DNA from: Alligator mississippiensis
Taxonomy: Eukaryota; Chordata; Crocodylia; Alligatoridae
Assembly: GCF_030867095.1 (NCBI RefSeq)
Contig: NC_081835.1
Coordinates: 46,793,892 to 46,857,891 of the forward strand
Reading direction: 5' to 3'
DNA: 64,000 bases
Of this stretch, positions 47,001-60,070 are shown in pieces. Position numbers and translations under genes: made by a program. Below the pieces are notes generated by a model. It saw only the letters and a list, made by a program, of their open reading frames with translations, ran no database searches and had not been told where the DNA came from. Every line of letters begins with the position of its first letter. The first letter of the stretch is position 1.

Positions 47001-47889
47001 CCTCCACTTTATAGTCCTTGCACTGGAGTCCAGATCCCCTTCTCTGGACCCCTGGGAATTCCCTCCTCAGCAAAGGGAATGCAGCTGGGTTGCCTCTGCG
47101 CTCAAGCCCTTGCCTGTCTGCCACAAGGGCCCTCAGAGCATCAGGTAGAACAACCCCAGAGCTGCTCTAAGTTGTGCTGAGCCTGTCCCTAGTTGGTCCC
47201 AGACACTGCACAGCCAGCTTTACCGTGTGCTCCTGACCAGGATGATACAACACAGAACAGAGCCTGCTGTGCCAAGGAGGAAACAATTATTCAAAAACCA
47301 GTCCCTGGGTAGAGCTCTGGGCCCTGGTGTGGAGAGATGCTGCCATAAAAGAGATGCATTAGTGAAAGGGACTGAGCTGGTTCTGTCTGCATTTGTGACT
47401 GGGGAGTTCAGGCATCCAAAACAAAGACGGGCCCTGCAGCGTCCAACCCAACTCTTCCCAGGAGTGTGGCCCATACCACAAAAGGACACAGCAGGGGTGT
47501 CTGGCTACTCCAGGCCATCCTCGGGCAAAGTTGGCTCTGCTCAATACAGCCGCCAGCTCCATACCTGCCCCTCTGCCTGAGTGCATTCATGACAGACTCC
47601 CGGGGACCTGGCACACAGCAGCAGACAGCTGCTTCTGTGCTGCAAAGCACTCCCTGGCCTTTGTATCCCTCTGTGTGCTGGGCCCACATTGATTCCCCTG
47701 CACACCCCACCTTGCCGTCTGCCGGCACCCAAACGAGTGTGGCTGCCATTGTCCCCAACCAGCCTTGGTTTGTGTCCTGCCAAGGCATTTTTCCATTCTG
47801 TAGGCACCGGCCTGGGCCAGGCTGTCAATCCAGCTCAGCAGGCAGTGACTGCTAATGAGACAGCTGCTGCAACAGCCGATCCCTTGCAT

Positions 47890-47922
47890 GTGTGTGTGTG
47901 CATGAGTGTGTATGTGTGTGTG
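47890..47922 (+). repeat. Interrupted (TG)n run
   Basis: TG dinucleotides broken by CATGAG and TA steps. Confidence 0.85.
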
Positions 47923-49079
47923 AGATTTTATTCCCCTAACTAGAAAATTTTGTTTACTCTGAACTACAGCAAACCCTACCACCATTGTCAATGCACAGCA
48001 AGGAGAGGGCCAGTGAAAGCAGCCTCTGTTTGTATGCAGAGTCAGCTCCACAGGCTCTCGTTTTCCCCGGACCTGAGAACCACTAGCTGGTGGGAGCTAG
48101 AGACCTCCCTGCTTCTTGCTACCTGGCCCAGACTAGCCCCATGTGCCCAGCACCTCACGCTTCTGGCACCTCATCACGCATTGCCACTTTCAGCAGAGCT
48201 CGCACAGGCTCAGCCAGGCTGATGAGTAGGGGACTGTGAGGACAAGTGTAGGGGAAGTCTGTCAGGTGAGGCATGGGCATGCACAGGAACCAGGGTGGGG
48301 GTTTAAGGATGGTGGGGAAGAACCCAGAGGAGCCTCAGTCCCACCAAGGGACGGGTGAATCTGAGCAGGGCTTGGGGGTTAGCTGAATTGCTGGTCTCTT
48401 AGATCTGGAGGCCTGAATGCCAGCTACTACAGGAGCTGTGGACCCAAGGATCTGCCATCTACTACAGAAGCTGTCAGCCCAATGACTCCTTGGGGCAGTG
48501 AAGTCAGTCCTTGGGATGGAGGGTAGCTGTACAGCTCCCCACACTGTAATGTCTCCGTGAGAGGCTCCTCAGCAGGTGCACAGCTCTGCTCTGCCACTGC
48601 AGCAGCTTTGGCATACACTAGGCTCAAGAACAGGCCATGGGCAGAGCAGAGGCCAGGAAGAGGCCAGGAGAGGGGCGTGGGGGAGATGATGGGAACACCC
48701 GGGCCCCACTGATCTCTGCCCTGCGAGGGCTTCATGGGTGCAGAGGCAAAGTACTGAGGGCTACTCTTGTTAATGCTCCATTAAGCCCTGAGTAGAAGAA
48801 GCGCAATTAGCCTTTTCATAGCCTCTGCCCTGAGATCTCTGCTAACCCTGGGATAGGTCTGTTCCTGGGAGCACAGGCCTGCCCACATGGCTAGCCTCTG
48901 TGCTCCCTCTGCTCTGCCCTCTCCTGTGAGCAGCCGAGGCCTGCACATGCCAAGGCACAACACGTGCTAACACCTTGCCCAGGTTTTTGCTAGAACTGGC
49001 TCCTACAACCCTAAGCTTGAGGCTAACGGCCCAGTCTGGCTGCCACTGCCTGAAACAGCAGTAATGAGTTTAGATTATG

Positions 49080-49182
49080 GCTATATGGGATGCTTTGGAT
49101 AGGAATGATCCTGCCTCAAGCAGGGGGTTGGACTAGATGACCTCCAGGGGTCCTTTCCAGCCCTGCTTCTCTGTGATACCCA
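49080..49182 (+). mobile_element. CR1 LINE, 3' tail fragment
   Basis: AATGATCCTGCCTCAAGCAGGGGGTTGGACTAGATGACCTCC followed by TTTCCAGCCCTGCTTCTCTGTGAT is the classic CR1 3' end. Confidence 0.85.
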
Positions 49183-52100
49183 ACAGCTACAGGCTCAGTT
49201 GTTGCATGTGCCCAGAAGCTAAGGTGAGGGGCACTGCAGAAGTGCTCATGATCAGTGCATTTGGACAGCTAAGTAACACTCCTCCATTGCCTTGCAAAAG
49301 AAAACCAGCCAGGCTCAGCCTGTTCCTTTGGGAGTTCTCGCTGGAGCCCCACTGATGTGAGAGGCTGCAGCAGCACTGTGCTGGGGGCCCCAGCATTTGC
49401 TTTCTAAACACCGTCTCATCTCCATCCCTTTCTCCCATGCAGCAGATCTCTCAGAGGCATCCTCACATAGCCTGCCCAAGTCTGCCCAGACACAGCCGCT
49501 GCCCCCAGCTCTGGCCAGCTCAGCTGAGAGTGGGAGTGAGCTCAGAAGCTCTGGGACAGAAGCACCATTGTGAGCCTGGTGACCTATACCCCTGCTGATC
49601 TGAAACATCAGACTAGGGCTTTTGGGAGATTGTGGCCAGGGTTTGGGCTTAGGGGTGGGGTTTGGGAACGCTGGGATTTGGCAGAGTGGAAGTGCTTTGG
49701 GATTGGGGGGTGTTTGGGGAATGGCTGGGATCAGGGGTGGGAAGTGGTGTTGTAGGTGTGCCATATATGTAGGTGGGGCATGTGCTTGTGGGTGGGGCAT
49801 GTGCTTGTTGTGGGTGGGGCCTCATTCCTCTACTGCCCGCTGTGCCTGGCATCTTGGAGCCCTCGGCCTTCTGTGCTTGCTTTGCTTTGCTGTGGGATGC
49901 CTGCCCTCCCGCTCTGCTGCAACCTGGGCAGCCAGCTTTTCCAAAAGCCCTGCTTCCCCCAAAGGCTGGGCCTTGGCTCCTTGGTCTGTTTGTTTGTCCC
50001 ACAGCCCCACGTGGCAACCTGCACTGCCCTCAATGTAACCTCTATCAAGCTGCTCCCGCCCTCAGCGCCCAGTGCTGCGGCTGCCAACAACGCATGATGT
50101 TTTTGCTGTGCAGAGGGGAGGCATCCGCAGAATGCAGACCCACACGCGCCCCAGGAAGCTCATGCCCCCCTCCTGCCTCGTCCTGCTGCTCTGCACTGTC
50201 TGGACCCTGCTGTGGGGGCACTGAGGTGGGAAGGAGGAGAGGGATTTTCTGGGATTTGAGTACCCGGGGCCAAAATAGCCCTAAGCCCCTGGATTCCCTT
50301 CTGAGAAGCCTAAAGAAAACCAAGCTGAAAATGCTAGTTAACCCCGCGCCGAGGCGCGAAGGCAACAGCTGTGTAAATGCAGCCACGGTCACCCCATGCC
50401 TCTGATCTTGACCAGCTGTCCCAGGCTGCAACTGTCCTATCAGAGGCTCTGGAAGGCTTATTGTGACTCCAGCTCTGCCAGGAGATTGAGTGTCAGGCTT
50501 TGCTTGAGAGGATGAGCTGGGGAGAGAGGAAGGGGCCCCGGCAGCAATCACACAGGTAGCCAAGGGGTCCTTTCCTCCAGTCCCCTTTCTCAGTTAAGGA
50601 AGCGGGGGCCTGACTCTCAGCTGCAGGGACCAGCAGACTCCCACCAAATTCAGTGAAGCAAGGCCAATCTAAGCCATCACAAGCCACAGAGAAGCCTTGG
50701 CTTAGCACTGCCCAAAAGCCCTCATCTTGAAGAAACCAGGATGTCTGACACCTGCCAGAGATGGCTCTTGATAAGGGGAAGGCCATGTTGCCCCCCGCAC
50801 CCTTGGGAGAGCATTTGGTGAGCCAAATGAGGGTCAGTAGGTAGTGAGGAGACTTCCAGGTAGGTAGACAGTGGTAGTGTGAATGCTTAGCTTTGCCCCA
50901 ACAGCCAACATGGGCCAGGGGCTTCCAGGGTGCCCATAGTCCTTTCCAGAGAGCTGGGGCTGCCCCAGAGCCCACTGGGAACCAGGAGCAGCCCTGGCAT
51001 AGGGAGGGCCTGCATGCCTGGCTGCTTGAGGTACTAATTCAGCAGCACCTTTTGTCCGACCTAACTTCCAGCTTGCCCAGCTGGCCCCTCTTGCCCCAGC
51101 ACTGCCTTGGGCTCCTGATCAGGGGCTTGAAATAGCCCAAAGGGAGCCTGCCCCAGGAAATGCCCCACTGCCAGACCTGCCCTTTGTGGCTATGGTCTGG
51201 CTGGCAGCAACACACAAGAGCACCTGTGAGGACAGAGCTATTCCTCTGGGCTAGGAGGTAACTGAAAGCGCCAAGGGGAAGGGCCAGCAGCTGCTTCCTT
51301 GGAAGCGATGCTGCTGTGACCCCCTGGGCTAGCCTTCCCTGCCGAGCTGGGAGAATGCTGCTCTCAGGACACCCTGGCCACCAAGTTCTGGGGCAGAGGG
51401 TGGGAGGGGGAGGCCAGAGCCTGGTGTTCAGAGCTGATTTTATAGATGCCTCAAAAGCCAGTTGTGGGGCTGTGGCTGGGGCCATTGTGGTGTTCCACGG
51501 GCACTGGAAATGCAGCAGCAATGCCATGAAGGAGCCCTGTGAAGCAGTGGCCCAAGTCACAAGATCCTGGTCTTTGGTTGGATTTAGGCCATGGTGGAAC
51601 AGAAGCCATTGCCCCCCTTGCAGAGCAGGAAGAGCCTCTGGAGACAGGTGAGGCACAGCAGTGGCATCAGAACATCCCCTCCTGTCTATGGGCTTTGCCT
51701 TGCCCCTTCTACCCACAGCCCACTTGGGCCATCCAGCCTATAATCAGCCCCAGCAAACTAAGCCTGAGGGTCTCCTCCCCCAGGCCAGCAAAGGGGGCTG
51801 GAAGCTAGCAGCATGCAGGTGCTTGGGTGGGTATGGGGGGAAGAGTCACACTGTCCTGTTTGTCAGGAGGGACTTTGGAGAAAGGGGCGGGGGTCATCTG
51901 AGCCCAGGGCTGGGGGCAACAGGTTGCAATGGGGGAGCATGTGAGGAGCTGTGGTGGCATGGTTGGGAGCCGGGGGGCAGGATTGGGTGTTAGCACATGG
52001 ATGTGGGGGAGCAGGGAGTGCTGCTGGCCAGGAGTGAGGGGCACTTGCTTACATGACACCTGCCTGCTCTGAGCTCCACATATCCGGCTTAGCCCACCTT

Positions 52101-53164
52101 GTCCTTTCCTGGCACCCAGCTCTAACACAGTGCACAGAGGATTCAGGAGCCTAGGTAATCTCAGCACAGGGACCACCAGCCTCAGCACCCCTTCCCCTGC
52201 CCTGGCAGCACAGGGTGGTGTCAAATTCATTCTGCAGGAATGAGTGGGGCAGTACCAGAGAGGGCTTGGACTCAACAATGACTTGGTCCCAGACAGCCCA
52301 GATCAGCCTGCAGGTGTGAGCTGGAGCCGCGTAGAGCAAACCCTCCTGGGTCTCAGCAGATGGGCCAGAAGGGAGACATCCCTGGGTTTGCTCTTGGCCT
52401 GGCACAGGGATTCCCTGCTTCTTCAAAAGGGAGGGGAGAGGGGCAGGGAGTGAGGAGGAAACTCCCCCACACACACTCTAAGCAGTGCTGAGCTCCTGTG
52501 GGACAAGGGAGGGCATTTGCAGGCCACATCAAAGAGGCTGCAGACAGCTCGAGCAACTGGACCAGCAGCAGCGGGCAGGACAGCAGGGGTCACGGGATGG
52601 AAGGGATCAGGCTTTTATAGCTGTCTGAGCCCTTGGCAGCGCCTGGCCCAGCCCAGCCTGCACAGCCGCTCTCCATCAAAGCGCCCAGATCCACTGCCAG
52701 AAGGCAGCAGAGGCGGCATGGAGGCATTTCCCCCAGGGCTCGCTTATCCCTGCTGCAGAGACAGTCCTGGGCTCACATGCCCAAAGCCCTGAGGAGCCAG
52801 TCATGCTGCCCAGGGACTGGGGCAGAGCAGGTCTCTTTCATTGTGCTGCACTCCTCTGAGCCTCCCCAGCGCCCTGCAGCACCAGGGAACAGGGCACCTC
52901 ACAGAGCTCCCAGGATGCTGGCACCTGCTGGGCAGTGCTCAAGCCAGAGGGACAGCCTAAAATCAGGGTATCTGGGAAGGGGCTGCTCTCCATACCAAGT
53001 GAGCCATCCCACCAACCAGAGGGCCTGGGAAAGGGTTTTCTTGCTTCTGTTCCCAGCCCCTGGGCACCGGAGTATTTCCAGGGGTAGGGCTGTGAATCAC
53101 TCCATTCTAGCTAAGGCTGGGCACATGAGGGGCAGGTTTGGCTTCCCAGGAGGGCAACTCTCAG

Positions 53165-54965
53165 GTCCTTTTTTAGATATGTGGGGAGCCGGAGGAAAAG
53201 CAAGGACAACATTGGTCCCCTGCTAAACCAGATGGGACAACTGACAACCCATGCCCATGAAAAAGCAAACTTGCTAAATGGATACTTTGTGTCAGTTTTC
53301 ACCTGTCCCATGGGACGCCCCTGCCCACTGTGGGTCAGGGAGGCCCGGGTGAGGGAGATTCCTTGCCCTCCATGGAAGCTGACCTCATGAAGGAACACCT
53401 TGAGAGGCTGTGCACCTTCAAGTCAACCAGCCCTGATGGGTTACACCCAAGGGTACTCAAAGAGCTGGCAAGCATCATAGCTCAGCCCCTGGCACCGATC
53501 TTCGAGAACTCTTGGTGCTCTGGTGAAGTGCCCGAATATTGGAAGAAGGTCAATATCATGCCTATTTTCAAGAAAGGGAGGAAAGTAGATCCAGCAAACT
53601 ACAGGCCCATCAGCCTGACCTCTGTCCTGGGGAAGGTCTTGGAAAAGATTATCAAAGAGGCCATCCTTAACAGACTAGCTGACGGCAATATCCTGAGGGA
53701 TACCCAGCACGGGTTTGTTGCAGGTAGGTCTTGCTTGACCAGTCTCATTTCCTTTTACGACCAGGTGACCTATCACCTGGACAAGGGGGAAGAGATTGAT
53801 GTCGTATATCTTGAATTTAAAAAAGGCTTTGATCTGGTATCCCACGATCACCTCTTGGCAAAACTGGCTAACTGCAGCCTCGACCTCACCATGATCCGCT
53901 GGCTGGGGAATTGGCTTCGCAGTAGGACCCAGAGGGTGGTGGTTGATGGAAGCCAATTGTCTTGGTGCACGGTCACTGGTGGGGTCCCTCAAGGCTCTGT
54001 CCTAGGGCCTATACTGTTTAACATCTTCATCAATAATGTGGACATTGCTGTCAGAAGTGGACTGGCCAAGTTTGCCAACGACACCAAACTCTGGGGTAAA
54101 GCATCCACACCTGAGGACAGGAGGGTGATCCAGGCAGATCTTGACAGGCTCATGAAATAGGCGGATGAGAACCTGATGGTGTTCAACACTGTAAGTGCAA
54201 GGTTCTCCACCTTGGGAGGAAAAACCTGCAGCGTGCTTATAGGCTTGGCAGTGCTGCACTGGTTAGCACTACAGATGAAAGGGACTTGGGGGTCATGATA
54301 GACCACAAGATGAACATGAGCCTTCACTGTGATGCTGCAGCTAGTAAAGCAAGCAAAATGCTGGCTTGCATCCATAGATGCTTCTCAAGAAAATCCCGGG
54401 ATATCATTCTCCCCTTGTACTCGGCCTTGGTGAGGCCACAGCTGGAGTACTGCATCCAGTTTTGGGCTCCACAATTCAAAAAGGACATGGAGAAGCTTGA
54501 GAGAGCGCAGAGGAGAGCCACGTGCATGATCAGAGGTCAGGAAAGCAGACCTTATGATGAGAGGCTGAGAGCCATGGGACTCTTCAGCCTGGAAAAGCGC
54601 AGGCTCAGGAGTGATCTGGTGGCCACCTATAAGTTTATCAGGGGTGCTCATCAGGATCTGTGAGAACGTCTGTTCACCAGAGCGCCCCAAGGGACGACAA
54701 GATGAAATGGTCACAAACTCCCCCGCGACTGATTCAGGCTGGACATAAGGAAGAACCTCTTTACTGTCTGAGCCCCCAAGGTTTGAAATAGACTTCCGCC
54801 AGAGGTGGTTCAAGCACCCACTTTGAATGCCTTCAAGACACATTTGGATGCTTATCTTGCTGGGATCCTATGATCCCTGCTGACTTCCTGCCCCTGGGGC
54901 AGGGGGCTGGACTTGATGATCCTCCAGGGTCCCTTCCAGCCCAAAGGTCTATGAAATCTATGAGA
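53165..54965 (+). mobile_element. CR1 LINE, 5'-truncated copy with most of the ORF2 reverse transcriptase
   Basis: Starts in the linker before the reverse transcriptase (LLNQMGQLTTHAHEKANLLN) and runs through the polymerase: ANYRPISLTSVLGK, HGFVAGRSCLTSL, GGVPQGSVLGPILFNIFIN, and FANDTKLWG where CR1 normally has FADDTKLWG. The main open frame is 53330-54160. It is entered by a frame change from the upstream frame (53181-53390) and ends at a TAG after LMK, where CR1 usually has Trp (LMKWADENL). A second frame (54286-54663) carries the C-terminal part (YSALVRPQLEYCIQFWAPQ). The 3' tail GGGGCAGGGGGCTGGACTTGATGATCC ends near CTATGAAATCTATGAG. The endonuclease and ORF1 are missing. With these changes it cannot move on its own. 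Confidence 0.95.
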
Positions 54966-56160
54966 GGAGAGGTATATTAGTGGCTCTGGGGTGCCCAGGT
55001 GCTGCAGTGGTGGGGCTAGGAAGGAGTTAAGAGGGCAGCACAGCCTTGCTCAGTGAGCTTTAGGACCTGAAGTGCTCTGAGTGCTCCCTGGGGAAGTGCC
55101 CAGTGCTGTTATTCCAGCTTTCCCTGCTCCATGCCACAGACTGCTCCACTGCACTGCACTAATATCACTGCCTGGCAGCTCCAGCAGTGGCACAAAGGCA
55201 TGAAACACATCCCCTGCCTATTCCAGGAGGGCAGCTCATTCCAGAGTGGGGCTTAAAAAGGGAGGCATAGGGGGAGATACACAAAGCTTGTGCCCTGCAT
55301 TGTGCGCTACGATGCAGGGAGGGCTCAGATGGCCCTGTACACAGTGCTTTGCCAGCCTGATGTTTAAACTAGGACTTCAGGTTGCAGATGCCTCGTGAGA
55401 CCCTACAACTGGCTGGACCATGATGGTATCCCAGGCATTGAGCAAGGTTCGAAGGGGGTGATTTCCAACCACTTTCGCTTTTTTGCTCTTGCCAGCATAT
55501 GTTGGATTGTAGGGACTAAGCTACACATAGGAGAAATGAAATCTTCATTAAAGATCCTGGACTCTCCTCTTCCCTGCCCTGTGGGTTAAGGACTTCTCAG
55601 CCATCTTACTGAACCCCAACAGCAGTTCACCAGGCCAGCGCAGGCCCCACTCCACACTCCTGTTCATTCCCACCAGGCCAGGGCAGGCTCCATGCCACAC
55701 TCCTGTTCATATCCTTTAAAAGCCCTGATCCAAAGACCTCCTCAGCCCTGCCCCCTCCATGCCCTAAATCAGCTAAGGGCCTTCAGGTCCATTCAGCAAG
55801 TGGTCTCTGGCAGGTTTGTCCAGCTTCGATCCATGCCGCGCAGTAGAAGAAGAGCCTAGATCTGTCAGAGAAGGCTCCTGTGTCTTCTCACAGTCCCAAG
55901 CTCTTGTGCCCTGTGTGTGCCTGCCTAACAGTGATGCAAACTGGTGAGCATTACTGCTGACCTTTTTGGTGTTCTGCCATGTGATTGTCCCTCTGGTCTT
56001 TCTTCCTTGACGCAGTTCCACCCCTTCCAATTAGAGCTCTGACAGTCTCCAAAGGAAGAGGTGTAATGACCTGCTGCTCTGGGGGCACAAGGCCAGTTAT
56101 TCCAGTAATAGTTGTTAGCATCCTCTGCCACCCAAACACTTTACAGTACTTATGACCCCA
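54966..56160. other. Gene-free stretch after the CR1 copy
   Basis: No gene seen. A 43-base tandem duplication lies at 55628-55713. Confidence 0.5.
55628..55713 (+). repeat. 43-base tandem duplication
   Basis: Two adjacent copies of CACCAGGCCAGCGCAGGCCC followed by CACTCCACACTCCTGTTCATTCC, differing at a few bases. There is no sign of coding. Confidence 0.85.
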
Positions 56161-56164
56161 CACA

Positions 56165-56295
56165 TGCAGGGCACTATTGTGTGGATGGGGAAACTGAAGC
56201 ACAGAGAACTGGATTCGCTGACCCAAGGCTGCAGTGACAGAGCCAATATCTCAGGATCTCCTGGGTACAAATCCTGTGCTCAGACCACTATCTCA
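56165..56295 (+). repeat. MIR-type SINE fragment
   Basis: GGGGAAACTGAAGCACAGAGA, GACCCAAGGCTGCAGTGACAGAGCCA and CTCCTGGGTACAAATCCTGTGCTC follow the MIR core and 3' half in order. Confidence 0.75.
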
Positions 56296-56365
56296 GTGGT
56301 TTCTAACCCTTCCATCTCAAGTTTCTAAACAGACCCAGCACAATACATGTGCCAGTAGCTACAGA

Positions 56366-56520
56366 GTCATAGAAAAGTAAGGCTGGAAGAGACCTCAGGA
56401 GCTCACTTGTAGTCTAGCCAAGGCAGGACCAGCCCTGACTAAATCATCCCAGCCAAGTGCCTGTCTGACTGGCTCTTAAAAACTTCCAGTGATGGAGTTT
56501 CCTTAGGCCAGTTACTGGGG
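56366..56520 (-). mobile_element. CR1 LINE, 3' fragment
   Basis: Reads as the CR1 3' end on the minus strand. On the plus strand: GAGTCATAGAAAAGTAAGGCTGGAAGAGACCTCAGGAG, then CTAGCCAAGGCAGGACCAGC, then CTAAATCATCCCAGCCAAGTGCCTGTCTGACTGG. Confidence 0.85.
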
Positions 56521-56524
56521 GAGT

Positions 56525-59500
56525 AGCCCAGGGACTTGCTTAAGATTTCCAAAAGCTTTTAGTGGCACAACTTAATCTGAAGATCAGAATCTAATCCTGG
56601 CACATGTGAGGCTGACTGCAAAGCCCCTGCCAGCTGTGCCATGTATACATCACCCAGTTTGGTGACAAGTTATGCCCCTAGGTATGAAGCCAATGACTTC
56701 CGGGGAGCCAACTGCTGCAACAGTCCAGGGTGAACCATAACAAGTAGCTCTCAGCAGCCCTGAAAGTGCCTGGTAAGCCTTGAAGTTAACCATGGCTAAT
56801 CAGCCGCCTGCTATGGGAAGGCTGCCCCTAATCAGAGTGCTGCCTGATGCTGAGCTAGGATCAAGCTTTTAAATCCAGACCAAAGTCATGGGGACAACAG
56901 GACCCAGCTGTGGAATTCAGGACTGTCCCAGAACAGCTGGGATGGTTGGTTGCCTTCCCTGGGTGTGTTGGTGTCACTGACTGTGCCTTAGCTACACACA
57001 ATCTCATCTCAGCCCCTGCATTCTCCAGCCTCAGGCTCACAAAGGGTGATGCGGTGATAGTGGCATAGTAGAAGTGGGTACATGTGGGTCGCTTCCTCTT
57101 TAAGCCACCCCTGGGTTTCGCACACACAAGTGAGATCTTAAGGGCCGAGAACAATTCACAGTGTGTCCCTGGCAGGCAAGAGGGGGAGGGAGGGTCATTA
57201 CAGCATGACCTTACCACTGGGCTGGATTCTCTTATGGCTTGGGCTAGCCTGGGGGGAGGATGCAAGTTTTAAAAGGACAAAGGGAACAAGCATGTGTGGA
57301 CAGAGGGACATCTGAAATCTGTAGCCAACACAGCAGAGCTGCCACACATTGGAGATCCCTGGGGGTGGGCAAGGATCTCACTGTTGCTATTGCCCTCAGC
57401 TGGGGGAAGGGGGGGCAGGATGTGCACTCAGCTGGGGAGGCAGGCAATCTTAGGAGGTCCCATCCCATTTGGAAAGGCAATGAGGTGGAAGCTGCTGTCA
57501 GTGCTAGGAAACAGGACTCCCTATGGAAAGTTCCACTGGAATTGGATCTATCCCAGAAAAAGTTCCTGGAAAGAGCCAGTTTCTCCCAAGGGTAAGGCCT
57601 GGCCTGGGCTGGTTCAAGCTGAGTGGTGGGAAGGGGATGGAGGGATACATGAGGTCAAGCCTGTCAGTGGCATCCCCCATTGCACTGGAATTTGGAAAAT
57701 GTCCCTCAGAGGGCGAGAGGGTGAACGTGCCTCTGTTCGGATTGAAACCTAGCCCAAGGCAGGAACAATCCATCCCCATCTTCTCAGCATCCCACCCCAC
57801 TGTGCACCCATCCAGCTTGTGGCTAACTGCATGACTGGGTAACAGTAGTGCTACTAGGACTCACACAGGGATCTGCTCTCTGTTCGATAAGGGCTCTCAC
57901 CAGCACTCGCTGCCTCGAACATCACTGGGCTTTCTGGAGGCTCAGGGAACAGTTCGTGGTCCAAATTTGTGATCCTTTCAATGATAGCCACGTGACACTC
58001 CCCAGCCCTCCCCAAATACACATGGCATCACCACTGTGTGGGCCACACAATTTTCTCTGCAGGCAGCTGGGCGCACAGATCAGCATGGACTGACCCGCTC
58101 TGGCAGTTCCTAACTCACACTCTCAGCTGGGCACTGGGTGGGGGGGGAGTGGCAGCAGGGCTTGCCCTCCCTGTACTCCCTCTCCTTCTCTCCCTCCTTT
58201 TGTGCCAACCACATGCACCCCAGTACCTTCTTTGGCTGATACATGAGGAAGTGGTTCTGTGGGTCACCAGGGGGGATCTATACAGCTGGGGGTAGCCCTG
58301 GCTTGGGTATTGGGCAGTGCCCAGATATCGTGTCCCCCTGTGGGGGTGCAGGGGGGAGGGTCAGGTATATTGTTATTTTGATAACATGTGAGTAGTACTC
58401 TGGCTTTGGCCTTGGCCAGCGAGGGGCTCAGAGCTGACCAGAAGGGAATGGCATCCTCTGGGTCGAGAGGAACAAAGGGACCTGGCTGGATTGAAAGAAC
58501 GAGTGCAATCTGCAGCTGAAGGGAGGCAGGTGGTGGGTGGGGACTTCCCCTTAGGAGGCCGGTGCTGGGGCCCACATGGGATGAATGTAATGGCACACCT
58601 CCTAAGTCTCTGCCTCTGGTCAGCCCACTGGTACCCTCAGCCTCAGGAGGGCAGGGAGGACACTAAATAGGAAAGAGGGGCACTGGAAGAGCAGGGGCTT
58701 GTACCCAGGGGAGCAATAGTCAGGCCTGGGGGCACTGGCTGCGCTGGGGATCATGGGGTTGAGGGCTCCAGGGGTCAGCTGGGGGTTGGCTAGTGCCCTG
58801 GAGGTGCCCTGGGGCTGGGACGGTGGGGCCCACACGTGAAATCAGCAGGGCTCAGACACATGGGGAGCCAGGAGGAGAGCAGCAGGCAGAGCTGCAGCCG
58901 GCAGGAACTGAGCAGCACTGGCAGGGCTGTGTGAGTGGGGAGCCAACTCCACGCCTGGGCACCGTGTTGGCTGCCAGCCCCTCCCTTGCTCAGACACTAA
59001 AATAGCCCCTGGCTGAGCCCTGGGCAGCGTGCAGCCATTCACAGCATGCAGCGCAGGGGGGACCAGGCTGTGGCTTTCTGGGGGCTCAATCCCTTCCTAG
59101 TGCCTATAAGTGTCCCCCCCGGGTGCCAGGCAAAGCTTGCCTGACCCACCCCCCTGCCCCAGGGCATCAACTCTCCAATCTATACAGTGCCTGGGCTTGG
59201 GGCACCTGGCATCCAAGTATGACAAGGCTGAGAGAGGGACTGAGGTGGCTTTAGGAACCTCTCAGCCTGCAAGGGGCTCCCCAACTCTCTGCCATGGGAG
59301 CACATGGCTCCAGCAAGGGAGAAACTTCAGCTCTTTTTCCCCTCCGGTGCAGGTCATGGAGCAGCCAGGGATGGGGCTGGAGCCAGGCTCCCTCTCAGAC
59401 AGCGCGGGATGATGCAAAGTAAAGTTGCTTGTGCGCGCCGCATAGAACGGGGCCAGAGCAGCTCTGGGGGACGGTATCCCCTGATCCCCCTGACTTCACA

Positions 59501-59690
59501 CTGACGGTCCCATCTCCCCCGCAGCCCAGGACAATCCCTCTGCTCCCTGGGTTAGTTGCACTGAGTCCCCTCTCCCCCACCACAGTTTTACCCTGCTGCC
59601 CCTGCACCCCCAGGTGTGTTGGGGTCACAGCTACCCCTCTTCTCCTACCTTGCCTGATTGTCCTCCCCGTCGGCTGTGCCTCTTAGTCCC
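56525..59690. other. Gene-free stretch
   Basis: No gene, RNA gene or element that I can name. G-runs lie at 57406-57416 and 58140-58150. A small CpG cluster lies at 59430-59456 (GTGCGCGCCGCATAGAACGG). Open frames are short and overlap one another. Confidence 0.45.
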
Positions 59691-60070
59691 ACATTGTCAC
59701 CCACCGAGGCGTCTGTAACAACTGGGAGTGACATCAGCCAGGAACAATGAAACGCTTGACAGGCGAGGCGCGGGCCAGAGGCTTGGGAATATTCCCCCCC
59801 CTTCCCCTTCCCCAATCCCGCCCAGCCTCCATCCCTCCCCCCACGATCCAATTACAGCGGATAAGAGACACTAAAAGGAACAATGCACACTGGGTAAGAC
59901 CATCTGCCAAGGACAGGGACATTCCATCCCCACCCCCACGGCCCCCACCCCTCTGCGCTGCTCACATATGCTCACCCTTTGTAATTGCATTCTTTCCTGG
60001 AAACCGATCAGCTGGCATGGCCAGCCCAGCGGCCGGCGTCAAGGACACCCCTGGCAGCCTGGGTATGGGG
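59690..60070 (+). promoter_or_regulatory. Candidate promoter or conserved regulatory block
   Basis: Dense mix of motifs: AGGAACAATG twice (59739 and 59877, SOX-like), GGAATATTCC (palindrome), CCCGCCC, CCAATTACA (CCAAT box or homeobox core), GATAAG (GATA core), GTAATTGCATTCTTTCC and CAGCTG. CpG steps are more frequent than in flanking DNA. An ATG at 60017 in good Kozak context opens MASPAAGVKDTPGSL, with a weak GT donor some 45 bases later. This may be the start of a gene on the right or a distal element. I do not recognise the peptide. Confidence 0.3.

Larger units (their letters stand above)
47000..53160. other. Gene-free stretch before the CR1 copy
   Basis: Open frames of up to 225 codons occur (minus, 51039-51716; plus, 49773-50405), low in complexity and overlapping on both strands, with no domain that I recognise. 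A TG-rich run lies at 47890-47922 and a CR1 tail at 49080-49182. A small CpG cluster sits at 50343-50365 (CCGCGCCGAGGCGCGAAGG). No gene is recognised. Confidence 0.5.

Noticed and set aside
51039-51716. 225-codon minus-strand open frame
   Set aside because: Low-complexity composition, overlapping frames on the plus strand, no motif.
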